DNA of 64,000 nucleotides, taken from assembly GCF_905475345.1 (NCBI RefSeq), contig NC_066599.1, positions 2,471,001 through 2,535,000 of the forward strand, written 5' to 3'. The number at the start of each line of letters is the position of its first letter. The stretch's first letter is position 1. This DNA is from Vespula vulgaris (Eukaryota; Arthropoda; Insecta; Hymenoptera; Vespidae). The notes under the pieces are model-generated. The model was given only the letters and a program-made list of their open reading frames with translations, was not told the DNA's origin and searched no databases. Below, piece after piece: positions 1 through 14,200 of this stretch. The translations under genes and the position numbers were made by a program.

Positions 1-716
1 TGAAACGCTTAATTATGCAGGACTTAACTGAGTGTAATAAGAAAGCGTTAATAAAATATAGCTATTTCGTCAGTTTTACATATTCTATTGAAATTAGATT
101 CTCATGTACTGTTAATTCAAATATAGTTGAATCCATATAGACGACAGCTGCACCAGACGACGATACACGGAGGTGATCGTTAATTATTTAACGTACTTAC
201 ATGGATTAACGCGTTTAGAAGGAGTGCCGTATAATAAAGTAGTTGTTAATTAAGTAAGTACTTTAACGACCACCATCTATATATTCTATTTATAAATTTA
301 CGATATTCTAATTTACGCGAAATCCGTATCCGTCTGTGTAATTGTTGTTATATATAGTGAAACATGGTTAAATCATCGTCGTAAAATAAACGAGTAAAAG
401 AGAAATAAAAAAATAAAAAAAATAAAATGAGAAAGAAAGAAAAAAAGAAAGAGAGAGAGAGAGAGAATAGAAGAGAAAAGGGACAAAGGTAATGGAAGTA
501 TTGTTCGAGCTTAAAAAGAAAAAGAAAAAGAACAAAAAAAAAAATAAAAAGAACACCTGCTTACTTGCTCGCTTTTAAATGGTTGAAAACAATGCTTTGT
601 TACGACTCCAGTTCGAGTTCTTATCTTCGATTCTTCGATAAGCTTTTAATTAAGATCCCTGGAAAATCATGGAGAGATGATAAAAGAAAGAGAAAGAGAG
701 AAATCTCGAAAGGATG

Positions 717-717
<1 letters not shown>

Positions 718-753
<36 letters not shown>

Positions 754-795
754 TCTCACTCACTCTCTCTCTTTCCATCTCTTTCTATCTCTTTC
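718..795. repeat. (CT)n microsatellite
   Basis: Nearly pure CT dinucleotide tract of about 78 bp. It generates the Ser-Leu rich spurious frames on both strands. Confidence 0.95.
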
Positions 796-1057
796 TAGCT
801 ATAATAATTAGAAATTCTTTGGGCGAAGAATACATCGATGTTTTAGTCTATTCGTTAAAATTGCAGGGCGATATTAAAGAAGCTAATCTTCTACTTTTAT
901 CTTTCCCCTTTTTCTCATCGAAGAGGACTAAAAATTCTATGAAGAAACGACTTGTCTCACGTTCAACCTGGGATGTTTCCTTTCTAAAAATATCTAGTCA
1001 TTGATCGATGCTAAATGATATATTTACGATACGATAAATATCTTAATATTGTATCGA

Positions 1058-1060
<3 letters not shown>

Positions 1061-1089
<29 letters not shown>
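1061..1089. repeat. (GA)n microsatellite
   Basis: Pure AG/GA dinucleotide run of 29 bp, followed by A-rich sequence. Confidence 0.95.
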
Positions 1090-1094
<5 letters not shown>

Positions 1095-2282
1095 AAAAAA
1101 TACAAAAATAAAAAAGAAAGTCAGAAACCAAAATAAGAAAAACGTAAGGAAACACGAAACGTGGAATTTATTTATTTTAATATTTAACACCCCCTTCTTC
1201 TTTCTCCTCCCCTCTTTAAAAAAAAAAAATAAAAGAAACGAAACAAGACAAAATTATTTGCCGATGTATCGATGACACGAACATTTCTAATTAATATGTT
1301 AATCATCGAATGAATGATTATCCAGAATAATTAATTATTCATGTTCGAGAGGAGGTAACAAGGAGGTAATCAACTTAAAAATCAACAAGTTATTTTCGTG
1401 ATTGTTAATCTTAGAAATGATCAAAAGGAATATGCCGGGCTAATGGAAGATAAAGAAGAGAATCTGAAGACAAGAAGGAAAGAAGTAGAAAAAAAAAATG
1501 AAAGAGAAAAGAAATCCAAACTTCGTTTCGACGAAATACGTATTTCGGTCTACGTTCAAATTATTTTAATATACGGATCTACGAAAGAAAAAAGAAAGAA
1601 ACAAAACAAAAAAATAATCGAACGGCAATTATAATCTGCATCGATTAAAATCTTTTATACGAGAAAAAGGAGAAGATATTTTTGATGAATTTCAATTAAT
1701 TCCATATCTCAGTCTGATTAACAATAACCTTATCTCTTTTAGAAAGAGAAAACTATTTGTTATCTCAAATTGGCGATAATAAAAAATCAAAGATCGTTTT
1801 AGAAGATAAATTCTAATGGAAAATAGACAATGTACGAATGGGATAATAGAAGATATTATGGATGAAACAAAAATATTTCAAGAAGTTATTTTCGATCTTT
1901 TTCTATTTTCTATGTAATCGATTCCATTATAATTATCATTAAAAATCTCGTCAAAGAATCATTCTTCTCGTTTTGTCTTCTCTCTATTATTTATTCTTTT
2001 CCCTAATTTATACATTTCCTATTTCCTTCGAAAGATGTTCTACTGTTCGTAGAATATTTAGAAGAACAAGAACGAAAAAGAAAAAGAGATAAAACAAAAT
2101 ATTTCAAAAATGGATTTCCCAAGCGATCTCATTCTGATTCTCATTAAACATCAAAGAATCTTTCCTCTCGTTCCGTCTTCTTTCTTTTTTATTTCTTCAC
2201 TTTATATATTTCCTATTTGCTTCGAAAAACGATAGACCATCCATGGCACACATAAGAGGACAAGAATGAAAGAAAGAGATAT

Positions 2283-2283
<1 letters not shown>

Positions 2284-2314
<31 letters not shown>
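2284..2314. repeat. (GATA)n microsatellite
   Basis: Tetranucleotide GATA repeated about seven times, grading into GA-rich sequence. Confidence 0.95.
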
Positions 2315-2315
<1 letters not shown>

Positions 2316-2515
2316 GAAAGAGAGATGCTACGTGTGTTCCGCCTTAGCTTCCCTGGAATAATATCGCAGAGCAGTTTGGTAAAGCTTCGCCGCGTTGAAA
2401 TAATATTTTCACAAGGGCGCCTGTCCGCGAGTCGTAACCCAGAAGTCGGCATTACGATATCGCTGTTTTTCGACGAGCTTCCTCACCTCTTTTTCTCTTT
2501 AAAGCTATCTCTAGT

Positions 2516-2546
2516 TTTCTCTCTCTTTCTCTCTTTTTTCTCTCTT

Positions 2547-2590
<44 letters not shown>

Positions 2591-2602
2591 GAGAGAAAGA
2601 GA
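2516..2602. repeat. CT/GA inverted microsatellite pair
   Basis: A CT-rich tract (about 2516-2545) is followed immediately by a GA-rich tract (2547-2602). The two arms are complementary, so a single strand can fold into a long hairpin. Confidence 0.85.
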
Positions 2603-2700
2603 ACGAGAACGATTCCTCGACTCTGCCGGTCGTTGACATTCCCGGCAATCGATCCGCAGAAATTATAAATGTACGGATGGCCTTGCATTGGAGACGAACT

Positions 2701-2785
2701 TTTCTCTCTCTCTCTCTCTATCTCTCTCTATCTCTCTCAATCTGTCTATATTTCTAACTCTCCATCTCTCTCCATCTCTCTCCCT
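2701..2785. repeat. (CT)n imperfect microsatellite
   Basis: CT-rich run with occasional CTAT and CCAT interruptions. Confidence 0.9.
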
Positions 2786-3935
2786 TTTACCTCATTTCTC
2801 TAAGGAGGCTTTACTCTTAAGATTAATTATGTCGAATCTTAATTACGTCGTTTGCAGTACTTTGTCTCTAAATATAACGTGTATATCTTCAAATTAGCCT
2901 TGATGTTTTATCGGTAGTAAGAATTTTCAATATCTTTGCGTTAACAGAAAAGAGTATATTCCCCTAACTCCTTTTACTTCTTTTCCTGTTCTTCCTACTT
3001 CTCTTCATCCTCCTCATCCTCTTCCCTTACTCCTTCTTCTCCATATTAAAATAAAAAGGAACAAAAAAAAAGAAAAGAAAAAAGAAAGACGACACTTTCT
3101 TCTGCTTGGAAATGATGATTCATCGTCAATGCATAAATCGAGGCGTCAAATTCTTTTTTTTTTTTTTTTTTGATTATTTCTTCCAAATGTTTCATACACA
3201 CACAGAGAGAGATGAGATATACACATACTTACGCTTACTGCATTCATTATACCAAAATGTTGACAGACAAACGAGTTGAACACTCTGACAGACTCTCCCT
3301 TTTTGCAAATCCTTTAGCAAAGCTTTTTCCTACTTCTCTCTCTTTCTTTCTCTTTTCTTTTTCTTTCTTTTTTTTGCAACTTGTCTTCGAGAACGAGAAA
3401 AAAAGAGATAGATAGACAGATAGATAAATAGATAGATGGTATAGTATAGGGGAAGAGGTCACAGCAAATGTGCGAGAGTCTCGAATATTCAGATGATCGT
3501 TTAGCTGTCATCACCACGGAACATGCGTGTTTTGCCAGTGGAACGTCTCTTGAAACTTCCATGACCGGAAGCGAGAAGACCGAATTGTTCCAGTAAACGC
3601 CCTCGTTAACACACATTCTATCTCTTTTTATCTGTCTGTCTGCTCATCTATCTGTCTTTCTCTATTCTCCTTTCTTCCACCTCCTTCTCTCTCTCCCACC
3701 ACTTGCTTTTGAGCAAGAGAGCAGCCCTAGCAGAAGCTCGTCTCGCTTCTGGTTTCTGTAGCAGCGCATTAACTTTTACGATGACCGACCGAAATACGAG
3801 AGATCGATGGGGACCACGTGAACCTAACTAAGTCGACGTATGGATGTAATAAAAATATTTTACCGATAGTTTTGTCATTACATTGACAGTAATAACATGT
3901 ATTTCTAAATCTATCCGAAAAAATATATACTTATC

Positions 3936-3976
<41 letters not shown>

Positions 3977-4916
3977 GGATTTAAATTGGTAAATACATTG
4001 ATCGAATAAATTGATGACTGTAGTTAAATTTGGACCGAATTTGAATAGATTCATTAAACGAGATTAATTAACATGTAATTATAATTTGTGGGTCTCCGTA
4101 CGCAGCAACCTCCACGTGGTGAGACCTGGGTCGATATTACTTGCGACGCTATTAGATACTATTGTAATTTCGACGCAAGTACTGTCGGGCTAATCGGCTG
4201 TATGTTACGCGGTGCTTGGAAAAAAAAAGAGGAAAGGAAAATGAAAATCAAATAAAGAACAAAAAAGAGAAAAAAAAAAGAATTAGCAAATAACATTCTT
4301 CTTCATACTTCGTAATTATCGGATTATACGTTCGTAAATTATCGGCGTTGTTCTCTCTTTTACAAATTTCTTTCAAAACAATATTTTTAAGATCTACATA
4401 TCTATCAACGAATAAAGAATTATCACAATTATTTCGACAAGAGTGTAATAAGAAGAAAAAGAGAGAAAGAAGAAACAGAAAAAAGAAAGAAAAACAAAAC
4501 AATACAGGAAAACAAAAAGGAAATAATAAACGAGTAACCAGCTTAAAGGAAAATTCGTACGGCATCCGGAACGAGATCTTTAACGCGGTAGACGATGAGA
4601 ATAACGCTTAGCGGAAATAAGAGAGGCGATGCTGCGCGGATTTTAACGAGCAATGGAGAGAAAGAGAGAGAAAGAAAGAGAGTAGGAAGGGGTTGGCTGG
4701 TTTATGCATTTTACGGCGCCCACACACGACGGGGGTCGCCGTATAATTTTAGCATCATCAACGCGGTCAGAAGTTCCTTCCTTATAAAAGTAAAAAAAAA
4801 AAAAAAAGAAAAAAAAGTAAAGGAAAAGAAAGTAAAAAAAAAAAAATACAAAAATAAAAGAGAGGGAGAGAGAGATGAGAGAAGAAACAATGACGAAAAA
4901 AATAGAAAAAGTGCCA

Positions 4917-4944
4917 GAAAGAAAGAAAGAAAGAAAGAAAGAAA
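4917..4944. repeat. (GAAA)n microsatellite
   Basis: About seven copies of GAAA. Confidence 0.9.
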
Positions 4945-5207
4945 AAAGGGCTCGTGACGTTGTCGGAATTGTGCGTGACCACGCGGACCGATTGATTTAG
5001 TGAGCTTTCGGGTAAGCTAATTGCGGACAAAGCGTTTCAAGCGGCATTTACTCTCGCACTTGAGCCAGCTTAAGCTCGTCTTACAACTCGATCGATCGTC
5101 CAAACCAACCCTGTCACCCCTTTACACCACTTCCCCCTCGTTCCTCCCACTGTTTCGTGAGTTAGATGGTAGAACTAAACCTGTCCCATGAACGATCGAT
5201 CCTCTCT

Positions 5208-5252
5208 CCTCTATTTCTCTATTTCTCTATTTCTCTATTTCTCTATTTCTCT
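5208..5252. repeat. 9-bp tandem repeat (CTCTATTT + T)
   Basis: About five copies of a 9-bp unit (TCTCTATTT), merging into a CT tract. Confidence 0.9.
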
Positions 5253-8200
5253 CTCTCTCTTTCTATCTCTGTTTCTCCGTCTATCGATCTTTCTCTATTT
5301 GTCTATACGCCTATCCCTTTTTATCTGTCTGCATTTCTTCTTTCTTTTTAACTGTCTGTAGGTACTACACGTCTTTCTCTTTTCCATCCCTATCTCGTAT
5401 ATACTGTTTCTTTCTAACTGTCCCTATCGATCCGTCTCCTTTCATACGTCTTTTTTTTTTATGTCTCTTCTTTTCCCTTTCTAATCCCTTAACGAGAGAA
5501 AAATATTACATCTTGAAACGTATTTCGTATATTCTCTTTATAATTCTTTTTATACGTGTATTAGAAAAGTTCATAGAAAAAAGGGAGAGAGATAGAAATA
5601 TATTTTTTCTTCAGACATTCGATATCGATTAATACGCGTATTTGGATTATAACGTTTGGAATTGGTTTGATATAAACGATCAATGTAATCTCGATTTGTA
5701 ACCCTCTTCCAATGCACTTTAACGCGATAGAACGTATTACAGCTGTTCGAACAACAGTCACTGTTCAAACTGACTATGAGAACGACGATAACATCATCGT
5801 CGTGGACAAATTACTCCTTGGAGAATTGTCTGCTACCTAGCGTTGATTGCTAGGAATAAATTTTCGCGAATGATCGTTAGTTTCGATTAGAAATGACGAA
5901 TAAACTGTATAAAGTATGTTTCGTTCGACATTTGAAAGGTTTTGCAAGATCTCTGTTTTCTTTTTCTTCTTTTTATTTTTCTCTTTTTATGAGACTTGAA
6001 AGATCCAAGAGAATTTTCTACTCAACGAACGAACGTAAATTTTTTTCAAAATGACCTTTTTTCTTTCTTTTTTTTTTTCACGACTTCTAAAAGAACCAAA
6101 AGGTTTCCTCCCTTCCGAACGAAAGTGTTAGTTAAATTTTCGAATGATCATTTTCTTTTCCTTTTTTTTTCTTTTTTAATCTATTTATTCAATAAAAGCT
6201 TTTTTATTCTTTTATAAAAATATATATATAAATATATAAATGACATTACAGATAACGTTAGACAAATTAATAATAATATTTATTGAATCTTTAATAAAAT
6301 CGAAATATTCGATGAATTTAAAAAGAAACTTGCTAATGTAATGCGCATTGCATTAGGATGATATGGTTGATTCCCCTTACATTAGTCATACTTAACTATT
6401 CGCTTAATCGGATAAGCGGTGATACGCGAGAAACGAGACGCGATATCGGGTCAGGATCGTGTCGAATTCGATCGATAGAACGAGACGGCACCCTCTTCGT
6501 CCTCCCTTCTCTTCCTCTACCCTTCCCCTTCTCTATCACCGTAGAAACGTGAGCGTATCCGTTCCAATTAATTCGATTGCTCGCAAATGGTGTACCTTGC
6601 TCTTAAAGGCCGCACGTCTGAACAATGCGGGGCTGTGGGTCGCGCCCCGAGGTCAGGAAGAGCTCGTAAAAATGTTTCTCATTGGATCACGAACGATCGC
6701 GACAACGATCGACTGAACGAAAGTTTTTCCTGTTTTTTCTGTCTTTTTTTGTTTGTTTGTTTGTTCGTTCGTTTATTCGCTTTTTGTTTTTTTTTCCGTC
6801 TCTTCTTTATTCGTCGATATGTCGTTTTCTCGTCCGCTCGTTTACCTTTTTAGATTATTCGATTATTTGTATTATTTCGATTGGTTTCTTTTCTTTCTTT
6901 CTTTTTTCTTTTTATTTTTTCTTTTCTCTTTTTTTTTTTTGATTATTATCAATTTAATTTTAATAGCAATATTTCAATTTTAACTTTGTACGTATGCACT
7001 GTGCACTGTGTACATATTCATATACTTTCGATAATTAATTATTTTGAGGAAATAATCGTGTATATAAATGTAAACCGAACGTGCTCTATATGTTATATGA
7101 TATTATTGAAAATAATAATAATATTGATAATAATGATAATATTTTAAGTTTAATGGAAAGTATAAGAATTCGAAGTTAATGTATTTTATATATTTTTTAA
7201 TTATGTAAGATAAAAATATTTGATAAATCTCGTTAACCGATATATGGAGTTATTATTCAAGTCTCGGCTCTAATTAGCAGCTTGTAAATTTTCCGTAGAT
7301 TCTTTTTTAAACATTTTGTATTACGAGCACGTATCACGCATCTTGTTTTAACGAAACATCTATGCGTTTTCCAAAACTCTCAAGTACAATCGTCTTGAAA
7401 CTTTATGCATATCGTTATGCTACGGCATCGCGGTTAGAGTTCAGTACGCGAGTTGAAGAGTTTAAAATATACCATGCCAGTCACGTAAACATGTACATAT
7501 ATATATATATATATATATATAGATATGTAAACATGTACATACATGCTTACTCGCATATAGACAAATAAATATGCGTGATAAAATCATTTATTTCATAATT
7601 ATTTGTAATTATTACGTTATACATGCCATATAATTAATCGCTCAAGAAATTGCAAGTTTGCAAGAAGAAATTTATCAACGTTATTTAAATCATCAATATT
7701 ATTTATTCATTAACACGATCGAAGTTTCTTTAATTGTATAAATAAATATTTCCATCGTATTAACAATCGTATTTACCATACAAATTGATCAATATTGAAA
7801 ATAATTATATCAATAATAACCACATCAATGATGCCTAAGTTTAATTATCAAAAAAAAAAAAAAAAGAATGATCTAATCATTTACAATCGCGTTTAACGGA
7901 ATATTGTCGTCGTTGAATCACGAGATTTGTACAAAAAGAAAAAGAAAGAAAATGGAAGAAAATGAGAAAAAACAAAAAAAAGAAAAAGAAAACGTTTGGA
8001 TGATTTACAATCTATATCTACGAAGTTAATGTGTGTCGTCAATTGATTCACATCGTGTCGACGTAACAAGCTGGCTGATAATTAAAACTCTCACGTTGAC
8101 GAATTACATCGTAGTCACGTAAATCATTGAATCGTTTTATTACTAGTCAGAATCATTGACAAATTACTACCTTCGTGGACAGTCTATAAATCATTGAATC

Positions 8201-8679
8201 GTTTTATTGGTATGTACTACGTGAATCACATTGACGATGATTCCATTATATTCCAGAGACAAAATTTTTCTCTTCGAAGTGCAATAACTGCGTGCATTGA
8301 ATATAACTCTTTCTCTTTTTCGAATCATGAATCTAGAATCTCAAATCTTAAATCTCGAATCTCGAATCTCGCACCTCGAATGTCGAATCTCCTCCGACTC
8401 ATTCACTTCCTCTTTTTCCTACTCTCTCTACTTCTTTTCGTCCCGATTGAGCTAGCGTTCAAGACGTACGTCGCACGAGATTTTACGCCGGAAGTAGGGA
8501 TAAAATTTATCGTCACGAACGATATCGGATTTACGGGCAGCTTTGAGGGCAGTTTACGAGGGACTCGAAGTGCCACTCGAATTATTAAATCCCACGCGTA
8601 TGCCAACGATAAAGTCATTCGATGCTTGTTACGGATTCGTGATAGTCAAAAATAGATATTTCGTATTATATTAAATTTG

Positions 8680-8685
<6 letters not shown>

Positions 8686-8724
<39 letters not shown>
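8686..8724. repeat. (AT)n microsatellite
   Basis: Pure AT dinucleotide run of about 39 bp. Confidence 0.95.
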
Positions 8725-8727
<3 letters not shown>

Positions 8728-8926
8728 ATAATTTAATATAATATATTGATGTATAAGATATATAATGTATTAACTATATATATTATTAAAGTATATATAT
8801 ATTACTATACTATATATTGCTATAGTATGTATATATGTATATATCAACTACAACAACAATAATAATAATAATTATAATAATAGTAATAATAGTAATTTAT
8901 TAATAAATATCAACTATTTATAATTT

Positions 8927-8929
<3 letters not shown>

Positions 8930-8976
<47 letters not shown>
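8930..8976. repeat. (AT)n microsatellite
   Basis: Pure AT dinucleotide run of about 47 bp. Confidence 0.95.
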
Positions 8977-8981
<5 letters not shown>

Positions 8982-9170
8982 TAATGGATATATTGGAACA
9001 ATCTAGTTTTTCGATAATAGTCACTAAATATTCGATGGACGTCCGGTGACAGATGAATCATCGACGCCTTGGACAAGAGGGGTACTCGACGATTGACTTC
9101 GATTCGATTCAAAGTTGGTGCACGGGGAGAATATAGGAGACTTTAAGTGGGGAAAAAAAGAGGAATAAGA

Positions 9171-9220
9171 GGAGAAGGAGGAGGAGGAGGAGGAGGAGGA
9201 ACAGGAGGAGGAGGAGGAGA
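9171..9220. repeat. (GGA)n trinucleotide repeat
   Basis: GGA repeat with one ACA interruption. It encodes spurious poly-Gly or poly-Pro in different frames. Confidence 0.95.
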
Positions 9221-11273
9221 CGTTTGCACGCTCCATAAACGATTAATGCACGGTAGCTCTTCACGTCCCGCGTGTCGAGCGTGCGTTTCTCTCAACAAAC
9301 TCACACGTGCGAGTCCGACTAAAGAATATAATCCACGTGTGTACACATACACACACATTTATATATGTATATATATATGTATGTATTGCACGTATATACT
9401 CTACTATGTATATATTCTATGTACGTAGAATGTAGAATGAAGAGAGAGAAAGAGAGAAAAGAGAATGCAAAATCGTGATCACTAGATCGCTTTGTTGTTC
9501 ACAACAAGGAACACGTTAAGTCCTGGGAAAGCAACGAGCATGATGACGATGACGATGATGAAGACGATATAGCTTCGAGGCGCGTATACACGATGACAGC
9601 GGGGAAGAATGATGAGAGGGAGGACTTCTTATTGGCTACGAGCGAACGAGCACGTTCTGAAATTTATATTCGTGCTTTGAAATAGATCCCGAGTTTCTCT
9701 GAGATCTTCTTCTTTTGCTTCCTTTTTACTCTGATTCATCCGAACCCGTTCTCTCTCTCTCTTTCTCTCTCTCTTTTTTTCTTTAGTATTTCTTTTTTTT
9801 ATAAATTTCTTGATACACATCGATCGAAAATACTATTTTTCTTTTCCTTGTTTTATTTAGAAAAGAATTAAAAAATATATAGATCTATGAGTTCTTTTTA
9901 TTTTTTTTTATTTTTTTTTTTTATTTTTATTTATTTGTAATATATATCCTTTTATTTGTTATTCCTAGAATTATTGCTACGAGCTTTTGGTTAAAATATG
10001 TAATGTTGTATTTTAATGGAATTTATTAAATTTCAATAATATCTTTTAATAATCAAATATTTGCAATATATACGTATGCTCGGTATACACATGTGTATGT
10101 TTATGTGTATGTTCACGATTAAATGCCACGTGCTTTTTATCGATAATTATGCATTATGTGCCATTTAACGGCAGAACAGTGAACTAGGAATGTATATACT
10201 GCAATAGATAATATTTACCGATATCGAACTATAAATTATCGACCAAAATGTGCTCTCATGGTAATAAATAAATTTTCGTATATTTCTTTTTTTATTATTG
10301 GCATTTTTAGTTTATTTCATTCTTATGGAATCCGAATTGTAATTTCAAGATAATATGATTATCTTTATATCATCGTTTCATATAATTTTTTAGCATGAGA
10401 CACGTTGAGTGGTAGATGGAAAATAGTCGGTAGCAGTAGAATTCTATTTTATCGAACGATCCAATGGTTGATCTTATGGGTGTCGGTCACTTTTCTACTT
10501 TGAATGAACAACTAGGTTGATAACAAACGTAATAAGAGATTTTATAATCTCGAATACATGGGATATCGACACTAGCTCACTCTAGTGTTTCATTACTTAA
10601 CTTGAAGAATATCTCTCTCTTATGATAATCAATATTTAAAAATCTTATAAAAAAAGAAACATTATATAAATATTTATCTATTAATATTCTTTAATTAAAT
10701 GTTTCAAATAGTATAAAAATTTATAAAAAAATTCCCATACTTTTAATTTTCGAACAAAATCTAATACATATATACACACGAATATAGGTATAAAAAAAAA
10801 AAGAAAAAAGAAAAGAAAAACAATGTAACAGTAATTATTAACTATTTTAATAAAAGATAATTGTACAATAAGTTATAAGAAACAATTTAATACATATATA
10901 CACAACTTAATATTATAAAAAATGATCGTACGTAGAAAATTCTTCAAGTAGTTAATATTTTTTTCTTTTTCTTCATTTAACAAATAGAATCGATCAGACG
11001 CGTTTGACTAGCTCAAAAATAGATAGACAACGCGATAATATTAGAATAAATAGATTATTAGAAAATTAAAAATAATATCAACACAATCACATTGTTACAT
11101 CGGCTGATGATTGAATTGCAAAGAATATTTAGTAAACTGATCGAAAATCGATAAATTTTTTAACGCGATATAAATGAATGATATTTACATTCGTACGAGT
11201 TATTATAAATAAAGAGAAAGAAAAAAAAAGAAGATAAGTTGAGAAACTGGAGAAAATAGTGAGTTGATTATTC

Positions 11274-14200
11274 TCAGAGTTTTTCACCGCTAAGATTAAG
11301 CACGTTGTAATAAGAGTGATCGGGAAACCTATCTAATTCTATGTAATCAGTTTCGTCGAGCAATAGTCCTTCTGTTAAACTAACAAGCTCGGTGAAGGAT
11401 GGCCTACATGCTGGATCCTTGTCCCAACAATAATACATAATATTATACAATTCACGTTTGCAATGTTCGGGTCTATCCAATCTGTAACCCTCTTTGATTC
11501 TCCTCATTACCTAAAGAAAATAGAAAGAAGAAAAAGAAATAATAAATAAAAAAAAATTACACAACAAACGAAAGAGAAAGGATCTAATTGAAATAGCATA
11601 GTAATAGTAATCGAGTAAGGAAAAGAAATAGGAAAAGAAATATAATAACCTCGGCTGCTGCTAATCCAGGATAAGGTGTAGATCCTAACGTTACGATTTC
11701 CCAAATGAGAACGCCGAAACTCCAAATATCCGACTTCACCGAAAATATATTATCGTACAAACTTTCAGGAGCCATCCATCTTATCGGTAATCTACCTTCT
11801 GATTTTCTCTCGTAAATCTCATTGGCGGCCATGTCTCTGGCGAAACCAAAATCTGCGACTTTGCAGGCACGATTCTCATCAATTAAAACGTTACGAGCCG
11901 CTAGATCTCTATGGATGATACCTTTCGATGCCAAATGTTCCATTCCTTTAGCGATCTAAAAATAATAACGTAATAGAGATTATCGAATATCGATAATCAA
12001 CGACAATAATAATAATAATGAATTAATTACTAATAAATAAATAATTAAATTATTTAATAATTATAAACGAATGGTATTTACTTGATAAACGAATCCAGTA
12101 AGATCTCTCGAAGTTAAACCAGGTCTACCATGATTTCTTTCTTCTCTGGATGCTCTGAGAAAACTTTGAAGTTTTCCACCACTTACATATTCCAGAATAA
12201 CGAACATGGGTTCACGTTCCGTACAACAACCGAGTAATCTAACGACGTTAGGATGTGGTTCCAAACTCTTCATAACTCTTAATTCTTGTGCCAAATCAAG
12301 TCTTTCCCTTTCGGTCGCATTTTCTTTCAACGTTTTAACAGCCACGATCGTGGCACCAGATTTACCATCTATGTCCAATGCTTCACATTTCCAAACTTGA
12401 CCGAAACAACCCTCTCCGAGGATATTGAAGACCTGTAATAAAAATACAAATCGATTATGTTTTAAACTTTAACTGTGTCCTTGGTGATTCTAATTAATTT
12501 TTTTTTTTTGTTAACAATGTTAAAACGTGAGATTAGAATTGGATTTATTAGAAATTATCTACCTTCAATCTATGCCTGGGAAACTCCCACTTGTCGTCTT
12601 GCTTGTTTAGAATACCACTTTGATTTTCCTTTTCCCACGCCTCGTATCTATTATTATGAGCCTTCGGGCCTCTCCAACGTTTTAAAACGAGAGACGGATC
12701 GTCGGATATATTCGATACGCTTACCGAAGCTTGTTCTTTCTGTAAAAGCAAAAGAAAAAAAAAATGGTAGCTAATTATTCTTTAATAATATATCACTGGC
12801 AATGTATTTAACGGTGCATCAGAAAAATTGCAATCTACGAATGAAATGTTTCAATGATTTTTCAGTACGTTTATGGACTGATAAATAACGGTATAGTGAA
12901 GTATATGTCGATATTATCACATTATTAAACTTTGCCAGTATAAAAAAGAAATCATATATTTTTATTTAATAAAGCTGTATTAATATAGCGGAATGTATAT
13001 GTATAGTAAGTAAGTAAGTAAGTAATAGGAATCGCAATTTTTTAATAAACCTGTAAATTATACAATCATCAATGATTCAAAAAACAGCTCAATGATTTTT
13101 CAATACGTCAAGTAGTATAATTTATAGAAAAAATCGATATTGTTACATCATTAACTTTCTTTCAGCAATAAACAAAAAAAATATATATAAATAGAATAGA
13201 AAAGAAAAGAAAAGAAAAGAAAAGAAAAGAAAAGAAAAGAAAAAAGAGAACAAGTCATATACTTAATCGATATGAAATTACACGAAGTATCAATTTACCG
13301 TATCTTCCTTCGACTTTTTGCTACCACATATCTTGCTCCTGAGAGACCAGGCGCCCATTCCAAGGCCAAGAACAAGAGCACAAACCGCGGTGATCGGTAT
13401 CAAAGTCATCGTGATCTCGTGGGAAGGCAATGCTTCCTCTGGCGCGACCTTGGAACTTAACGTAGCTGCTTCGATCTCATTACTATCGATTAAATCCTGA
13501 GAGTACTTGGGTAATTTCTCTCGGTTCTCTTCACGAGCTGTTTTACCACCTTCCGAAGGTTGCAACTTTGTTGTTTTCGAATCCACCGTTGAGGAAGATG
13601 GTTGATTTATTACTGGTTGATGAGGGATCGAGGGTCTCTGATAATTCGGTAAATTATGTAATGGTAACAATGGCGGCCTAATTCGTCCACCAGATCCATG
13701 TTGATTTGGAAACGGCGTCCTGGTTCACAAAAAGCAAAAGAAAGGGAAATAAAATATACCAAAAAAAAAAGGAAAATAAAAACTAAAGAAAATAAATAAA
13801 ATGAAAATGATATAAATCAGATATATCTATGTTGCATAGGATGGTATGTAAGTATGTTGAAACACGTGATGGAATTTAAAGGGTCACTTTCTGGTATTCA
13901 TGACGAGAAATAATGAATAATGTAACATGTGCGTGTGTGTATGTGTGTGCGTGTGTTTTCTTTGTGAAGATTTATCGAGAAAGTACACATGAACAGTCGT
14001 ACGTTGCCGTTGATCGACCGTCTTCAATGTAGACTCTGATCGTTTGGAGAAATAAGAAAAAAGAATGAGATAAAAGTACGATAGAAATCTCGATGGACTT
14101 GCTTAGAATATAATTCGAACTAGAATACTTTATATATTGATTACAGTTATAACGATATTTCACGGGATGATGATATAAATTGGATGATACAAATATGATA

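Larger units (their letters stand above)
1..11273. other. Intergenic region, no gene recognised
   Basis: No open reading frame here looks like a conserved protein. The long frames are translations of simple repeats (Ser-Leu, Arg-Glu, Tyr-Ile runs). The DNA is AT-rich with many CT/GA, AT, GATA and TTTC tracts. Short GC-richer unique blocks stand out at about 2320-2470, 2600-2700, 3700-3840, 4085-4215, 6540-6720, 7360-7490, 9050-9340 and 10430-10600; they are the places where regulatory or structural elements would be expected. The last few hundred bases before 11274 are probably the 3' UTR of the minus-strand Cad96Ca gene; its end could not be fixed because no AATAAA-type signal close to the stop is convincing. 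Confidence 0.6.

Noticed and set aside
3738..3765. GAAGCTCGTCTC, matching the first 12 bases of miR-993
   Set aside because: The match stops after 12 bases and the local hairpin is only 7 bp, unlike a miRNA precursor.
8194..8655. 153-codon plus frame
   Set aside because: Contains tandem AATCTC-type repeats (SRISNLKSRISNL) and an unremarkable tail; no start context or homology.
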